Shown in pieces: positions 35,301 to 43,753 of a DNA stretch of 64,000 nucleotides. The stretch covers positions 434,001-498,000 of the forward strand of contig NZ_ATWI01000008.1 in NCBI RefSeq assembly GCF_000421165.1, in the 5' to 3' direction. Both the position numbers and the translations under genes were made by a program. The DNA comes from Marinobacter daepoensis DSM 16072. GTDB taxonomy: Bacteria > Pseudomonadota > Gammaproteobacteria > Pseudomonadales > Oleiphilaceae. A model generated the notes under the pieces. It ran no database searches and was not told the DNA's origin. It saw only the letters and a list, made by a program, of their open reading frames with translations. Within the stretch, counting starts at the first letter, position 1. Every line of letters starts with the position of its first letter.

Positions 35301-35529
35301 CAAGCGCCTCGCGATTGTGGCAGAGACACTTAATAGTTATGACGATTTCCCGGGCACAACGGTTGTGCGCTTTGATTTTGATCAGGACGGTTTGCCGGAC
35401 TTTTACAGTCCTAGCTCATCGGACGATGAGCGCCTGAGGCTGAAAACGTCGTTGGATAGCGACATTGATGGCGACAGCATTCCAGATACGTCAGATATAA
35501 CGCCTTATGATTTTTCCCAAGCCATTTAG
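32380..35529 (+). CDS. giant envelope lipoprotein, copy 1 (unknown function)
   Basis: A 1049-residue lipoprotein with lipobox VAAC (Cys26) followed by a Gly/Ser linker. Residues about 40-105 form an Ig-like carboxypeptidase-regulatory-type domain (SGIVTDPPIEGAAVRLVD). The long middle is helical, with TPR-like pairs of helices. The C-terminus has Ca2+-binding type-3-repeat motifs (FDFDQDGLPDFY and DSDIDGDSIPDTSD). It is a paralogue of the gene at 36811: matching blocks include IEGAAVRLVD, a Trp at residue 296 in AIWHAIGKRGV, SPYYRSAQLFDGVYDDA and the C-terminal DFDxDGLxDF. ATG 32380 follows AGGGGG. The di-haem peroxidase gene is immediately downstream. Confidence 0.8.
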   Translation: MSRRRWMPSVFQFAFVVVSALAVAACGGSSSGGSGSNTEVEGAAVVSGIVTDPPIEGAAVRLVDAQGDALTRITVSDRAGRFSFELPGTSDLTGARVVVVGGKDVKTGQDFRGLTLTAEIAEGVETFVTPLTTLASAYRREGGAAADLAVLLGLSESDLMADPANSAVAQRASLLITELMVALKGVDQADELIAEALELVGLGASGEADFIAVTQQLEASDRTPGTSDRLLSSLVARIGGLNERVTESPTTAQGIVETFNLINLEFGVGQYFVSNLGLSETEPLRDNAEKVAGAIWHAIGKRGVPSDSPALLNMVRFVLQDNMIESSDLEADGFEVSDLSGSAAVLNQLADQNFIDVAQPLAIGEELGGDNEARVGYFFNSNVSPYYRSAQLFDGVYDDAVLDPLYVQVAAGQASAGLIDTADLTVSAFVFGAVERASGYRAIALALLAKGEANLAVDYLKKSREVYLDYLSAKSTPGGGLELNADDAGFFQSLSDDFKTAGNMAESIASFRPIQSYLDAQKGTYSTRYARLIYSMRKNIHDLFESQSDGVATAVKAFQEAVYGLGANGSDENCHSVRIGLLADVTDFAVRLDDRGALNKSLDSFKQSFENACDVPWASRIANRFSYGFGYADRAVEFRELIEQKIRPESEAFASSALAGLVLFDALGLAESGRVEEAIQVVVSSTDDIEAQIQALTFDGLVKRNYLAGELFERGAPLAAKQVLDHAYELSLSGAYYDQVGSPSFFVSRGCGELAEYYKTWVSVDLARAKMAQCRDTVVAKLDRVATEEQFSTYAALIPKYKAVDLDDQLLPLVDRYRDLIPVLASAENRLSKSLVTAKLYAEAHAHDSAHLLLDAAWGMADRLVGMAATDEERESAVDGYIQVGRYHVEVAEQMRSVFPADDEALAQRVRDIRAAVQTQLMGDHKATTYIERLNSPKTRDTLYQKVIGYLSQARAFAAAIELAQQTGPGVERNKRLAIVAETLNSYDDFPGTTVVRFDFDQDGLPDFYSPSSSDDERLRLKTSLDSDIDGDSIPDTSDITPYDFSQAI

Positions 35530-35548
35530 TCGGTGTGAGGCCGTTGCT

Positions 35549-36697
35549 GTGACAGCCCGTTTTTTTGGAAAAAAACTGTGTCTGACGGTTCTGCTGGGAG
35601 GAATGGCCGCTGCCTGGTCCGGGGGGATATCGGCCGCATTAACCGAAGAGTGTGAGGCATCCGTTTCAGCGTTGCGGCAGTGCTATCTGCTGCCGCCAGA
35701 CGAATGGCCGGCTCCTTCTGTTGACTCCCGGAGCTTTCGGGAACTGGGAGTGTTGCCGAAGGTTCCGGATGCGAATGAATCTGAGCAGGCCAGGCGTGCT
35801 TTGGGAAAGCGACTGTTCTCTGAGCCGTTGCTTTCCCGCTCCGGGCAGATTTCATGCTCGTCCTGTCATCGGCAGGAACAAGGGTTCGCTGACGGCATTC
35901 GAGTGCCGATAGGTCATGATCATGAGCGAGGTCCACGAAATACTCCGGGGTTGCTGAATGTGGGCTTGATGAGCCATTTCTTTTGGGATGGACGTGCCGC
36001 TAGTCTCGAAGAGCAGGCTGCCGGGTCTATCACTAATCCTGTTGAAATGGCGGCCACCCCTGAGCATGTCGTCTCGGTGTTGGCAGACCATCCGGAATAT
36101 TCCGTTCAGTTCCAGGACATCTTCGGCGGTGACGAGATTCGATTTGAACACGTGACCGAGTCGATTGCGTCCTGGGTGAAAACGCTTCGGTCCCGGAAAA
36201 GCCCGTTTGATCGCTTTCTCGAGGGGCAATCTGAGGCGCTGAGCGATGCATCGGTCAGGGGACTTCACTTATTCCGCACGAAAGCTCGTTGTCTCAATTG
36301 CCATCAGGGACCGCTCTTGAGCGATGGTAAGTATCACAATCTTGGCCTGACTGGGTACGGTGGCAAGCGGGAAGATCTGGGGCGTTACCTCGTGACGGGG
36401 AACCCGGACGATGTTGGTCGCTTCAAAACGCCATCGCTACGGGAGATTAGTCAGACCGCACCGTATTTTCACTGGGGAACATTTCCTTCGTTACATCATG
36501 TGCTCTCAACCTATAACGCTGGGGGCTATCACTTTAAACGAGGGGATAAATACCAGGATGACCCGTTGTTTCCTTCGACGTCCAGTCTGCTGAGGCCGCT
36601 GGGGCTTACAGACAAGGAACTGAACGATCTGGAAAGCTTTCTGCACAGCTTGTCTTCAAGCACCCGGGATGGGTTTAGCATCGAGTTTTTACGCTAA
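35549..36697 (+). CDS. MauG/CcpA-like di-haem cytochrome c peroxidase family, copy 1
   Basis: A 382-residue periplasmic di-haem protein with signal peptide and two haem-binding motifs, CSSCH (103-107) and CLNCH (248-252). Family landmarks are LGKRLFSEPLLS, FFWDGRAASLEEQA (the bridging-Trp region), FRTKARCLNCH and FKTPSLREISQTAPYFHWG. Such enzymes reduce peroxide or, in MauG/MbnH, oxidise residues of a partner protein. GTG 35549 with GAGG upstream gives a compact signal peptide; ATG 35507, inside the lipoprotein gene, has no clear ribosome site. The close coupling to a large lipoprotein suggests that is its partner. Substrate is inferred, not shown. Confidence 0.85.
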   Translation: MTARFFGKKLCLTVLLGGMAAAWSGGISAALTEECEASVSALRQCYLLPPDEWPAPSVDSRSFRELGVLPKVPDANESEQARRALGKRLFSEPLLSRSGQISCSSCHRQEQGFADGIRVPIGHDHERGPRNTPGLLNVGLMSHFFWDGRAASLEEQAAGSITNPVEMAATPEHVVSVLADHPEYSVQFQDIFGGDEIRFEHVTESIASWVKTLRSRKSPFDRFLEGQSEALSDASVRGLHLFRTKARCLNCHQGPLLSDGKYHNLGLTGYGGKREDLGRYLVTGNPDDVGRFKTPSLREISQTAPYFHWGTFPSLHHVLSTYNAGGYHFKRGDKYQDDPLFPSTSSLLRPLGLTDKELNDLESFLHSLSSSTRDGFSIEFLR

Positions 36698-36810
36698 GAC
36701 GTTTGTCCTCGTGTTGGGTGGATTCTTGCGCTGATCGGTGCTGCGTTGCTGGCTGTTTTTGAATGAAAATTAAGTTAAACGAATTATCATTTTTATTAAG
36801 GCTTAGATTT

Positions 36811-39800
36811 ATGATTTTCAAGAGGCAAACCGGGCGATTGGTTAGGTGCTTTGCCGTGGGCTTGACCGCTGTGGTGATGGCGGGTTGTGGGGGAGGCTCC
36901 TCTGGAAACTCCGACACGGATACCGGGCAGCCGGACAGGTCGGCTGCGGTGTCTGGGGTTGTTACAGACCCTGAAATTGAAGGGGCGGCAGTTCGGCTTG
37001 TCGATGACCGTGGCGATGCGCTGACCCCAATTTTTCGAACCTCGGCTGATGGCCGGTTTGTGTTTGAACTGACGGGCCGCCAGTTAGCCGAGTTCAATGA
37101 GATTGTTGCGGTGGGCGGTCGCGATTCTGTAACAGGCACGGATCTGACGGGCATAACACTTCGCGCCCCCGCGAGCGAGGCCGGTGACTATGTGGTATCC
37201 CCTGTCACAACGCTTTGGCTTGAAGCCAGAGAGGAACTCACGGACGACCAGGTTGCCGCCTTGCTGGGCCTCGACTCAGTCGACATGCTGGACGATGATC
37301 CTGCCGACAATCCGGAGGTGCAGGCGCTCGCGTTAAAGATTACCGAGATCGTAACGACCCTTCGGGATCTCGGGCTGAGCTGGGAGGATCTGGTTAGTGA
37401 GGTGCAGGTCACTAACGGAGATTTCGCACTTGCGGCTGAGAATCTGGCGGAAGATGCGGCCTCGCCGTTAATGAGGGTGGCGAATCGTATTCGTTTGCTG
37501 GAGTCCGGTATTGATCCGGAAGGCGTGTCGATGGTCGAACGCTGGAACCTTTTGCGCATCGAAGAGGGATTAAGCGCCTACTATCGAGACGATCTGGGCG
37601 TGATTCTGGAGGGTGAGGCGGCGGATGCCATTGCCCGGATTGCGCGGTCTGTATGGGAAGGTTCGGGTCGAAAGGGCGTTGCGCCGAATAGTCCGGGGGT
37701 CCTGAACCTTGCCCGCTATCTGGTGACGGTGTACGGGCTGGATGTGGCAAGCCTTGCGGCAGACCTGGTCGTGCCCGCCGGGATTGCGTCTGATGAACTC
37801 GTGGCTTTTGTCATCAGCACGGATTTTATTGATCACCAACTACCGTTGGCACAGGGGGAACGACTGACCGATGACCCCGCAAAACGGGCGGAGTATTTTC
37901 TCCGTTCTGATTTGTCGCCCTTTTATCAAGCGGAACAGCTGTTTGTCGGGGTCTATGATGATGCGGCTACCGATCCGGTCTACGGCCTTATTGCGGAAGG
38001 GCTGTCGGCTGCGGGTCTGAATGACGAAGCTGTGCTGACCGTCCGCAGCAAAATTTTTCAGCCTTCGATTAAGGCCAACACGTTTCGACAACTCGGCTTG
38101 GCGTTTTTGCAGTCAGGTGCCAATTCGAAAGCTATTGAGCAGTTTGATCGTGCGGCGGCTATCTATCTCGGAGAGAACGGTGTTGTTGCATCCAAAGGAG
38201 CGTTAAATCTTTCGTTTGATGACACGCGTTCTTTACAGAACCTGAGCACAGCCTATCGTCAGGCGGGGAAAACCTCTCGAGCCGAAGAGATGTTGCAGCC
38301 TGTGCTGACCATCAGGGACGGATTAGGGGGAAGCGGCAAGCCTTGGTCTGGTGCGTACTACAACATCACGACGGGGATCGTGGACCTGGCCGTGGAGTTG
38401 GTGGAACGGGCGGAGTTGGAGGGGCTTGAAGGGGCGGCGTATCAGAGTGCTCTGGATTACACCCATCTTGCAGCGAGTTGGGTGGAGAGCATGCCGAAGC
38501 TCGACCACCCATTGACCTGCGCTGCCATACAAACCCAGTACACAGGGAAATACATGGACCTCTATAGCCGGCTGGGGAGGAAGGCCGAAGCGCTGGCTGG
38601 CGTCGGGAAATTTGAGAACCTGCTTGCCCTTGATTGCAACGCTTTTTCGAAGTTCTATGTGGATATTGCGTCTGCCACCTATGCCCGGCTGGGTCTGATC
38701 GAGCGCTTTGAAGATCTTCTGGCATCAGAGGTTGAGGGCCAGGGCCTCTATGATGCGGCGGCAAAGACCTCTCGTCTCGAATTGGCGGTTTTCAAGGCTG
38801 TTGAAGCGGCGAAAGCAGGGGACGACCTGGTTAATGCCGTTACCGTGATGGAGCGCGAGGTGGTCGACCCACTGGATCGTGCCCATTACATGACTTTCGG
38901 AATCAGAGGGCTGACACTCGACCCGAGCCCACTCTTTGAGCGCCTGCTGAACGAGGGTCTGGTTGATGCGGCCCGGGAAGTCGTAGGCGAAGCTTGGGCC
39001 CTTGTGAACAGCAAGGACTATGTTATTGCTGCTTCCTCTCCCGGGAAACTTCTGGGCGAGGGGTGTCTTGCAGTCGTCGCCGCCACTGACGTTATAGGCG
39101 ATCGGAACCAGGCTGCTGAGCGAATGGACCATTGTGCGGCTCTCGCTGCCAGTCGCTATGGAGCCGGTTCGTCAACCCGAGACCGAATCGAGGCGCTGAC
39201 ATTGGTGGCAACCGCCTATGTGGGCCTTGGTCAATATCCGTCGGTTGCGCTAAGCGCTCTTATGAGCGAGATCGCGGTGGTGAGTGATCCTGCGAGTCAA
39301 TTAGCGTCTTATGTCGAGGTGGCTAACCTGCAGGCAACCGCCGGACGACTGCAGGAGGCACATAACACACTGATGAGTAAGGCCGAAGCTGCGCTTGCGG
39401 GCCTGCCACCGGTGAATGATGTTGAGACCGCTAAGGAGAGAATCCGGTTACTTCTTCTGGTTGCGAATGCCTATGCTGACAGTGCGGTTGTCGCCCGTCA
39501 TGCTTTGGCTGCTGAGGGTGTATGGCAACCGGTCAATCGCGAGTTGATTTCGCAAGCACGGGGCCGTGCCCGAGCGTTGATTTCCAATGAAACCGGACGC
39601 AGTTCATCCGTTCCGGATGCACTGACGGCGCTTCTTGTGCTTGATCAGAATGCCCGCATAGAACAAAGAAAGAAGCTTGTTAAGACCCTCAGCGATGCAC
39701 GCCATTATGAGTTGGCAGAGTTGATTGCTCGGGATGGCGAAAACTCGGGCGCTGATACCGGCGAGATGCTTAATGTTATTGCCTCCGCTTTAACGACTCA

Positions 39801-39987
39801 GGACGACTACCCGGGTACCCATCTGGCTCGATTCGATTTCGACGGTGACGGCCTGGCGGATTTCTTCGCCCCGCAAAGCACCGAAGCCGAACGGCAACAT
39901 GCGCTTTTCGAGCTGGATGATGACATCGACAACGATGGCATTCAGGACGCTTTGGACAGCACCCCGTACTGCGCGACCTGTGGCTGA
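36811..39987 (+). CDS. giant envelope lipoprotein, copy 2 (paralogue of 32380-35529)
   Basis: A 1058-residue lipoprotein with lipobox VMAGC (Cys26) and the same plan as copy 1: Ig-like domain (SGVVTDPEIEGAAVRLVDD), long helical TPR-like middle, C-terminal Ca2+-binding repeats (FDFDGDGLADFF, DDDIDNDGIQDALD). The shared Trp is Trp282 in SVWEGSGRKGV. Two Cys pairs appear at matching places in both copies (for example GEGCLAV and MDHCAA here), possibly disulphides. Sequences are clearly related but well diverged, so the duplication is old. ATG 36811 follows AAGG; an upstream frame adds 16 non-conserved residues. The stop overlaps the next ATG by one base. Confidence 0.8.
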   Translation: MIFKRQTGRLVRCFAVGLTAVVMAGCGGGSSGNSDTDTGQPDRSAAVSGVVTDPEIEGAAVRLVDDRGDALTPIFRTSADGRFVFELTGRQLAEFNEIVAVGGRDSVTGTDLTGITLRAPASEAGDYVVSPVTTLWLEAREELTDDQVAALLGLDSVDMLDDDPADNPEVQALALKITEIVTTLRDLGLSWEDLVSEVQVTNGDFALAAENLAEDAASPLMRVANRIRLLESGIDPEGVSMVERWNLLRIEEGLSAYYRDDLGVILEGEAADAIARIARSVWEGSGRKGVAPNSPGVLNLARYLVTVYGLDVASLAADLVVPAGIASDELVAFVISTDFIDHQLPLAQGERLTDDPAKRAEYFLRSDLSPFYQAEQLFVGVYDDAATDPVYGLIAEGLSAAGLNDEAVLTVRSKIFQPSIKANTFRQLGLAFLQSGANSKAIEQFDRAAAIYLGENGVVASKGALNLSFDDTRSLQNLSTAYRQAGKTSRAEEMLQPVLTIRDGLGGSGKPWSGAYYNITTGIVDLAVELVERAELEGLEGAAYQSALDYTHLAASWVESMPKLDHPLTCAAIQTQYTGKYMDLYSRLGRKAEALAGVGKFENLLALDCNAFSKFYVDIASATYARLGLIERFEDLLASEVEGQGLYDAAAKTSRLELAVFKAVEAAKAGDDLVNAVTVMEREVVDPLDRAHYMTFGIRGLTLDPSPLFERLLNEGLVDAAREVVGEAWALVNSKDYVIAASSPGKLLGEGCLAVVAATDVIGDRNQAAERMDHCAALAASRYGAGSSTRDRIEALTLVATAYVGLGQYPSVALSALMSEIAVVSDPASQLASYVEVANLQATAGRLQEAHNTLMSKAEAALAGLPPVNDVETAKERIRLLLLVANAYADSAVVARHALAAEGVWQPVNRELISQARGRARALISNETGRSSSVPDALTALLVLDQNARIEQRKKLVKTLSDARHYELAELIARDGENSGADTGEMLNVIASALTTQDDYPGTHLARFDFDGDGLADFFAPQSTEAERQHALFELDDDIDNDGIQDALDSTPYCATCG

Positions 39988-41123
39988 TGATGCTTCGATA
40001 TAGTGTTCTGGCAGGCGTCCTGCTCTTCGTGGCGGGTTCCGCCTTCGGGCATGAAAATGCTGATCCCAGCCAGTCCATGCCCTCCGCACTGAGGGCATGG
40101 TATTCCGCAGATCAGTCCGACTGGCCGGAACCTGACCTGGACGATTCGGTTGATGCCAGGCCCCTCGCTGCGTTACCGCTAAATCCGCCGGCAGCGGCGC
40201 GGACAGCGATTGAATCCGCACAGGTTGAGCTCGGAAAACGTTTGTTTTTTGAGCCGCTGTTGTCTGCTTCAGGGCAGCACGCGTGTGCATCCTGTCACGA
40301 CCCGGATCTGGGGTGGGCTGACGGCAGACGCTTTTCGTTTGGTCATGATCGTCAGCGGGGTGAACTGAACTCGCCCACCATTCTGAACGCGGGCTTCTTA
40401 TCGGAAGTGTTCTGGGATGGCCGGGCCGCGTCGCTGGAGGAACAGGCCATGGCCAGCATTCTGAACCCGGTTGAGATGGCTGGCGAGCCGCAACAACTGG
40501 TCACGCGTCTGCAGTCCATTGAAGGATACCGCGATCGGTTTGCGGAGGCGTTTCCTGGTCAGGCGATTTCTTTTGCCAGGGTTGCCTCGGCGATTGCCGC
40601 GTTTGTACGGGTTCAGAATACGCCCAACACGGCTTTTGACCGATTTATGCGTGGTGATCGAACGGCGCTTGATGATCAGGCGTTATGGGGGCTCCACCTG
40701 TTCCGTACCAAGGCGCGCTGCCTGAATTGCCATTCCGGCGCATTACTCAGTGATGGGAAGTATCACCACCTTGGCACGTCGTTTTACGGTGTTGGTAATT
40801 TTCAGGGGCGTTACGCGGTAACTACCGAGAAGCCTGATTTTAGCGCCTTTCGCACGGCCCCGTTGCGAAACGTCTCTGCCACAGCACCGTACATGCATAA
40901 CGGCCTCCTGGATAGCCTGGACCATGTGCTGGCTTCCTACAACATGGGGTGGTGGCAGAACTCTCCATCCTCCGAAGCGGCGAACGACCCGAGGTTTGCG
41001 AAGTTGTCGCCGCTGATCAAACCGCTGAACCTGAGCAAAGACGAGCTGGTGGCCTTGAAAGCGTTTCTTACAGCGCTTGGTTCCGGCGGGTCGAAGACCG
41101 AGCCCCCACAACTTCCTCGATGA
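39987..41123 (+). CDS. MauG/CcpA-like di-haem cytochrome c peroxidase family, copy 2
   Basis: A 378-residue di-haem protein with a signal peptide (cleavage near GSAFG) and haem motifs CASCH (100-104) and CLNCH (245-249). It shares the plan of the copy at 35549: LGKRLFFEPLLSASGQ, VFWDGRAASLEEQA, FRTKARCLNCHSG and FRTAPLRNVSATAPYMHNG. The ATG at 39987 overlaps the lipoprotein stop (TGATG), so the two are translated together. Being duplicated with its lipoprotein implies a functional pair. Peroxidase activity versus protein oxidation cannot be decided from sequence. Confidence 0.87.
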   Translation: MMLRYSVLAGVLLFVAGSAFGHENADPSQSMPSALRAWYSADQSDWPEPDLDDSVDARPLAALPLNPPAAARTAIESAQVELGKRLFFEPLLSASGQHACASCHDPDLGWADGRRFSFGHDRQRGELNSPTILNAGFLSEVFWDGRAASLEEQAMASILNPVEMAGEPQQLVTRLQSIEGYRDRFAEAFPGQAISFARVASAIAAFVRVQNTPNTAFDRFMRGDRTALDDQALWGLHLFRTKARCLNCHSGALLSDGKYHHLGTSFYGVGNFQGRYAVTTEKPDFSAFRTAPLRNVSATAPYMHNGLLDSLDHVLASYNMGWWQNSPSSEAANDPRFAKLSPLIKPLNLSKDELVALKAFLTALGSGGSKTEPPQLPR

Positions 41124-41161
41124 ATGATCACTGACTTCTAATTTTTCAGATTGGTTAAAAA

Positions 41162-43693
41162 ATGATGGATTCTTTTCCCCGGATGCCTTTGGTGTATCGC
41201 CGCACTCTTTCTGAAACGCTGCCCATGTTGTTGCTTTCTGCCAGCGTGGTTACGCCATTGTCTGTTATGGCTCAAGACCAGCCAGACGATTTGTCCTCCG
41301 CTGAAACCTTGCCGGAGTTGCTGATTACGGCCCCTGTCACTAATCCTGGCGGTGTTGGAGAAACCGGTAGCGGCGAACATGTTTTCGGGCAGGACTATAT
41401 TGAGCAATTCGGTTCTTCTGATGGAAGCCTGGAAGGTTTACTGAAACTGATACCGGGTATTCAATTCGGAGAGGATAGCGAAAGCGTGGAGGGGCTGACA
41501 GATCTGAAGCCCGAATCCATCTCGATTTCAGGCGGCCGGTTCTATGAGAATCGCTTCGTTGTGGACGGACTTGGCAATAGCAATCGGTTGGATCCGGCAT
41601 CAGATAGTGACGGGGCGGGTATTGATGGCATTGGTGGTCATGAACAGGCGCTGTTTCTGGATGCTGACTTGATTGGGGAGCTCAGGGTCTACGACAGCAA
41701 CGTACCGGCGTCCTATGGCGGATTCACCGGTGGCGTTGTGGATGCCACCACCCGTAGGGCTGGAAGTAAAGCAGAAGGAAAACTGAGTGTCAGCGGGACT
41801 CGGAGTCAGTGGGCAGAGTTCCGGACTTATACGCGAGACTGGGATCCTGAGTCAGGCGGCTTGCCGCCGAGCCCGCCATCAGAACCGGAATACGAGCGCT
41901 ACCGCGCCAACTTTCATTACTCCTCACCGCTGACGAATTCTGTGGGATTGATGACCAGCGTCAGCCAGGCCTATTCGGAAACGCCCGATGTAACGCTGGG
42001 AAAAACCCGGAACCGGGTTCAGCGTAACCAGAACGTATTGCTGAAACTGAGCTCGGAACTTGGCTCCCGGAGTGTTCTGGATATTTCGGCAACCTATGCT
42101 CCGTTTGAAAATGAAGGTTACCTGACCGACGTAAAGAGCAGTGATTACATCGTGGAAGGTGGGGGCTATAGCCTGAAAGCCGGTTATGACTATCTGGGTG
42201 AGGGGGTCGAACATGAAATTGACCTTGGCTGGACGCAGAGCGTGAACAATCGGGAAGCCCCTAATGGTTACTACAGTTGGGAAAATACCCGAAGCCGTCA
42301 ATGGGGGCGGGAGGCTGATGTAGGACTGAGCCGGGAGGGTGGCTATGGTGACCTGAAAATGATCCAGGAATCGACCAGCCTGGCCTACCGGGTGAAAACG
42401 TTACCTATCGCGATAGGACCTCTTGAGGTTCATCACCAGGCTGGTGCGGAAGTCGGCCAAAGCAGCTACCGATATGACCGGGATGAAACCCTTTTTGTGT
42501 ACGACAATGCCGTGATTAACAGCGAGGTTCAGTGCCGGGGTGTGGCCGAGGACTGTGTCCAGAAGGAGCAGTACTTTGCTGGGCGAAGAGTGTATGACGC
42601 AGACGATGTTACTGTGAGGTTGAAAGAAGCCGCGCTTCACGCAGAGAGCACAATGGGTTGGCGGCGGCTGAGTGGCACCCTGGGTTTACGCTATGACTAC
42701 AATGACTTTTTAAAGAACCATGATGTGGCTTTCCGGTCCCGGGCGACGCTGGATGTTTTTGGTGATGCCAGTACCCGAGTGATTGCAGGCTATAACCGCT
42801 ATTACGGTGCTGCTTTGCTCACCTATAAGTTGCGGGAGGCTCGAGCACCCTTCTATCGGGAATATCGGGGTACTGAGCAGAACATTGTGTCGGATTGGGA
42901 ACGTGAATCTGGTCAGGGAGACTATCGATACGTCTTTGACGATGTGAAAACACCTTTCAGCGATGAACAAACCATTGGTGTGGAGCAAACCCTGTTCGGC
43001 GGTGTAATGACGTTCAAAGTTGTCAAACGGGATAATCAGGACGAGTTCTCGCGGACGGAAACGGAAACCCAGGATGATGGTTATCGCTACTTCATTATGA
43101 ATAATGAGGGTCGCAGTGAGTACCTGGGGATATCGCTGGGCTGGAACGCGGTGTATGGCAACACGCTGCTGAGTATCCACGGTACCTGGTCAGAAACAGA
43201 AACCAACAATGCAGATTATGACGATCCGATTGATGACATGTCTGCGTCGGAATTCGTGTCCTATAAAGGTGAACGGGTTCCCTATGGTGATCTGGACATC
43301 CTCCGCAGTGACTTCAATCGGCCGATTGTTGTTAACGTTGGGCTTTCGCACCGGTTCTCTGACCAACTGAGTGCTTTTGCCAATGCCCGGTATCGTGGGG
43401 ACTATGACCAGATCAAGCGTACCAATCAGGAAGTTGAGGGTGATCTGATCGATAGTGGAAGTGGTGAAGTGATTCGTGAACGGCTCACCGTCTACGAAGA
43501 TGAAGAGAGGAAAGCGACGCTGCTTTTCGATCTTGGCGTGGATTATCGTATACCGCTGGTGAGGGATTCGGTTTTGGTGGCTGGTCTGGAAGTGAAGAAC
43601 GCATTGAATGATCGTGTTCATACGGTTTCAGAGGGAGAGTCTGGTGTTGAACCAGGCCGGCAGTTATGGCTCAGCCTGGGGCTGAACTTCTGA
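41162..43693 (+). CDS. TonB-dependent outer-membrane receptor
   Basis: An 843-residue outer-membrane receptor. The signal peptide ends near SVMAQ (about residue 36) and is followed by a TonB-box-like LPELLITAPV. The plug domain contains SLEGLLKLIPGIQFG and the SISGGRFYENRFVVDGLGN block; the rest is a 22-strand beta-barrel ending in aromatic Phe (LWLSLGLNF). It is the last gene of the run of lipoprotein and di-haem genes, 38 bp after the second peroxidase gene, so co-transcription is likely. The ligand is unknown; iron/siderophore or another metal complex is inferred from neighbours. Confidence 0.9.
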   Translation: MMDSFPRMPLVYRRTLSETLPMLLLSASVVTPLSVMAQDQPDDLSSAETLPELLITAPVTNPGGVGETGSGEHVFGQDYIEQFGSSDGSLEGLLKLIPGIQFGEDSESVEGLTDLKPESISISGGRFYENRFVVDGLGNSNRLDPASDSDGAGIDGIGGHEQALFLDADLIGELRVYDSNVPASYGGFTGGVVDATTRRAGSKAEGKLSVSGTRSQWAEFRTYTRDWDPESGGLPPSPPSEPEYERYRANFHYSSPLTNSVGLMTSVSQAYSETPDVTLGKTRNRVQRNQNVLLKLSSELGSRSVLDISATYAPFENEGYLTDVKSSDYIVEGGGYSLKAGYDYLGEGVEHEIDLGWTQSVNNREAPNGYYSWENTRSRQWGREADVGLSREGGYGDLKMIQESTSLAYRVKTLPIAIGPLEVHHQAGAEVGQSSYRYDRDETLFVYDNAVINSEVQCRGVAEDCVQKEQYFAGRRVYDADDVTVRLKEAALHAESTMGWRRLSGTLGLRYDYNDFLKNHDVAFRSRATLDVFGDASTRVIAGYNRYYGAALLTYKLREARAPFYREYRGTEQNIVSDWERESGQGDYRYVFDDVKTPFSDEQTIGVEQTLFGGVMTFKVVKRDNQDEFSRTETETQDDGYRYFIMNNEGRSEYLGISLGWNAVYGNTLLSIHGTWSETETNNADYDDPIDDMSASEFVSYKGERVPYGDLDILRSDFNRPIVVNVGLSHRFSDQLSAFANARYRGDYDQIKRTNQEVEGDLIDSGSGEVIRERLTVYEDEERKATLLFDLGVDYRIPLVRDSVLVAGLEVKNALNDRVHTVSEGESGVEPGRQLWLSLGLNF

Positions 43694-43753
43694 GGTGACT
43701 TGCGTGGCCAGAGTGACTGCGGCTTAATGGGCGGCTGATTCCGGGAGCCTGTT

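Noticed and set aside
32380-41123. Methanobactin-type (MbnP/MbnH) copper system
   Set aside because: The gene logic is similar, but the lipoproteins are much larger than MbnP, and no methanobactin precursor or biosynthesis genes are seen, so only an analogy is made.
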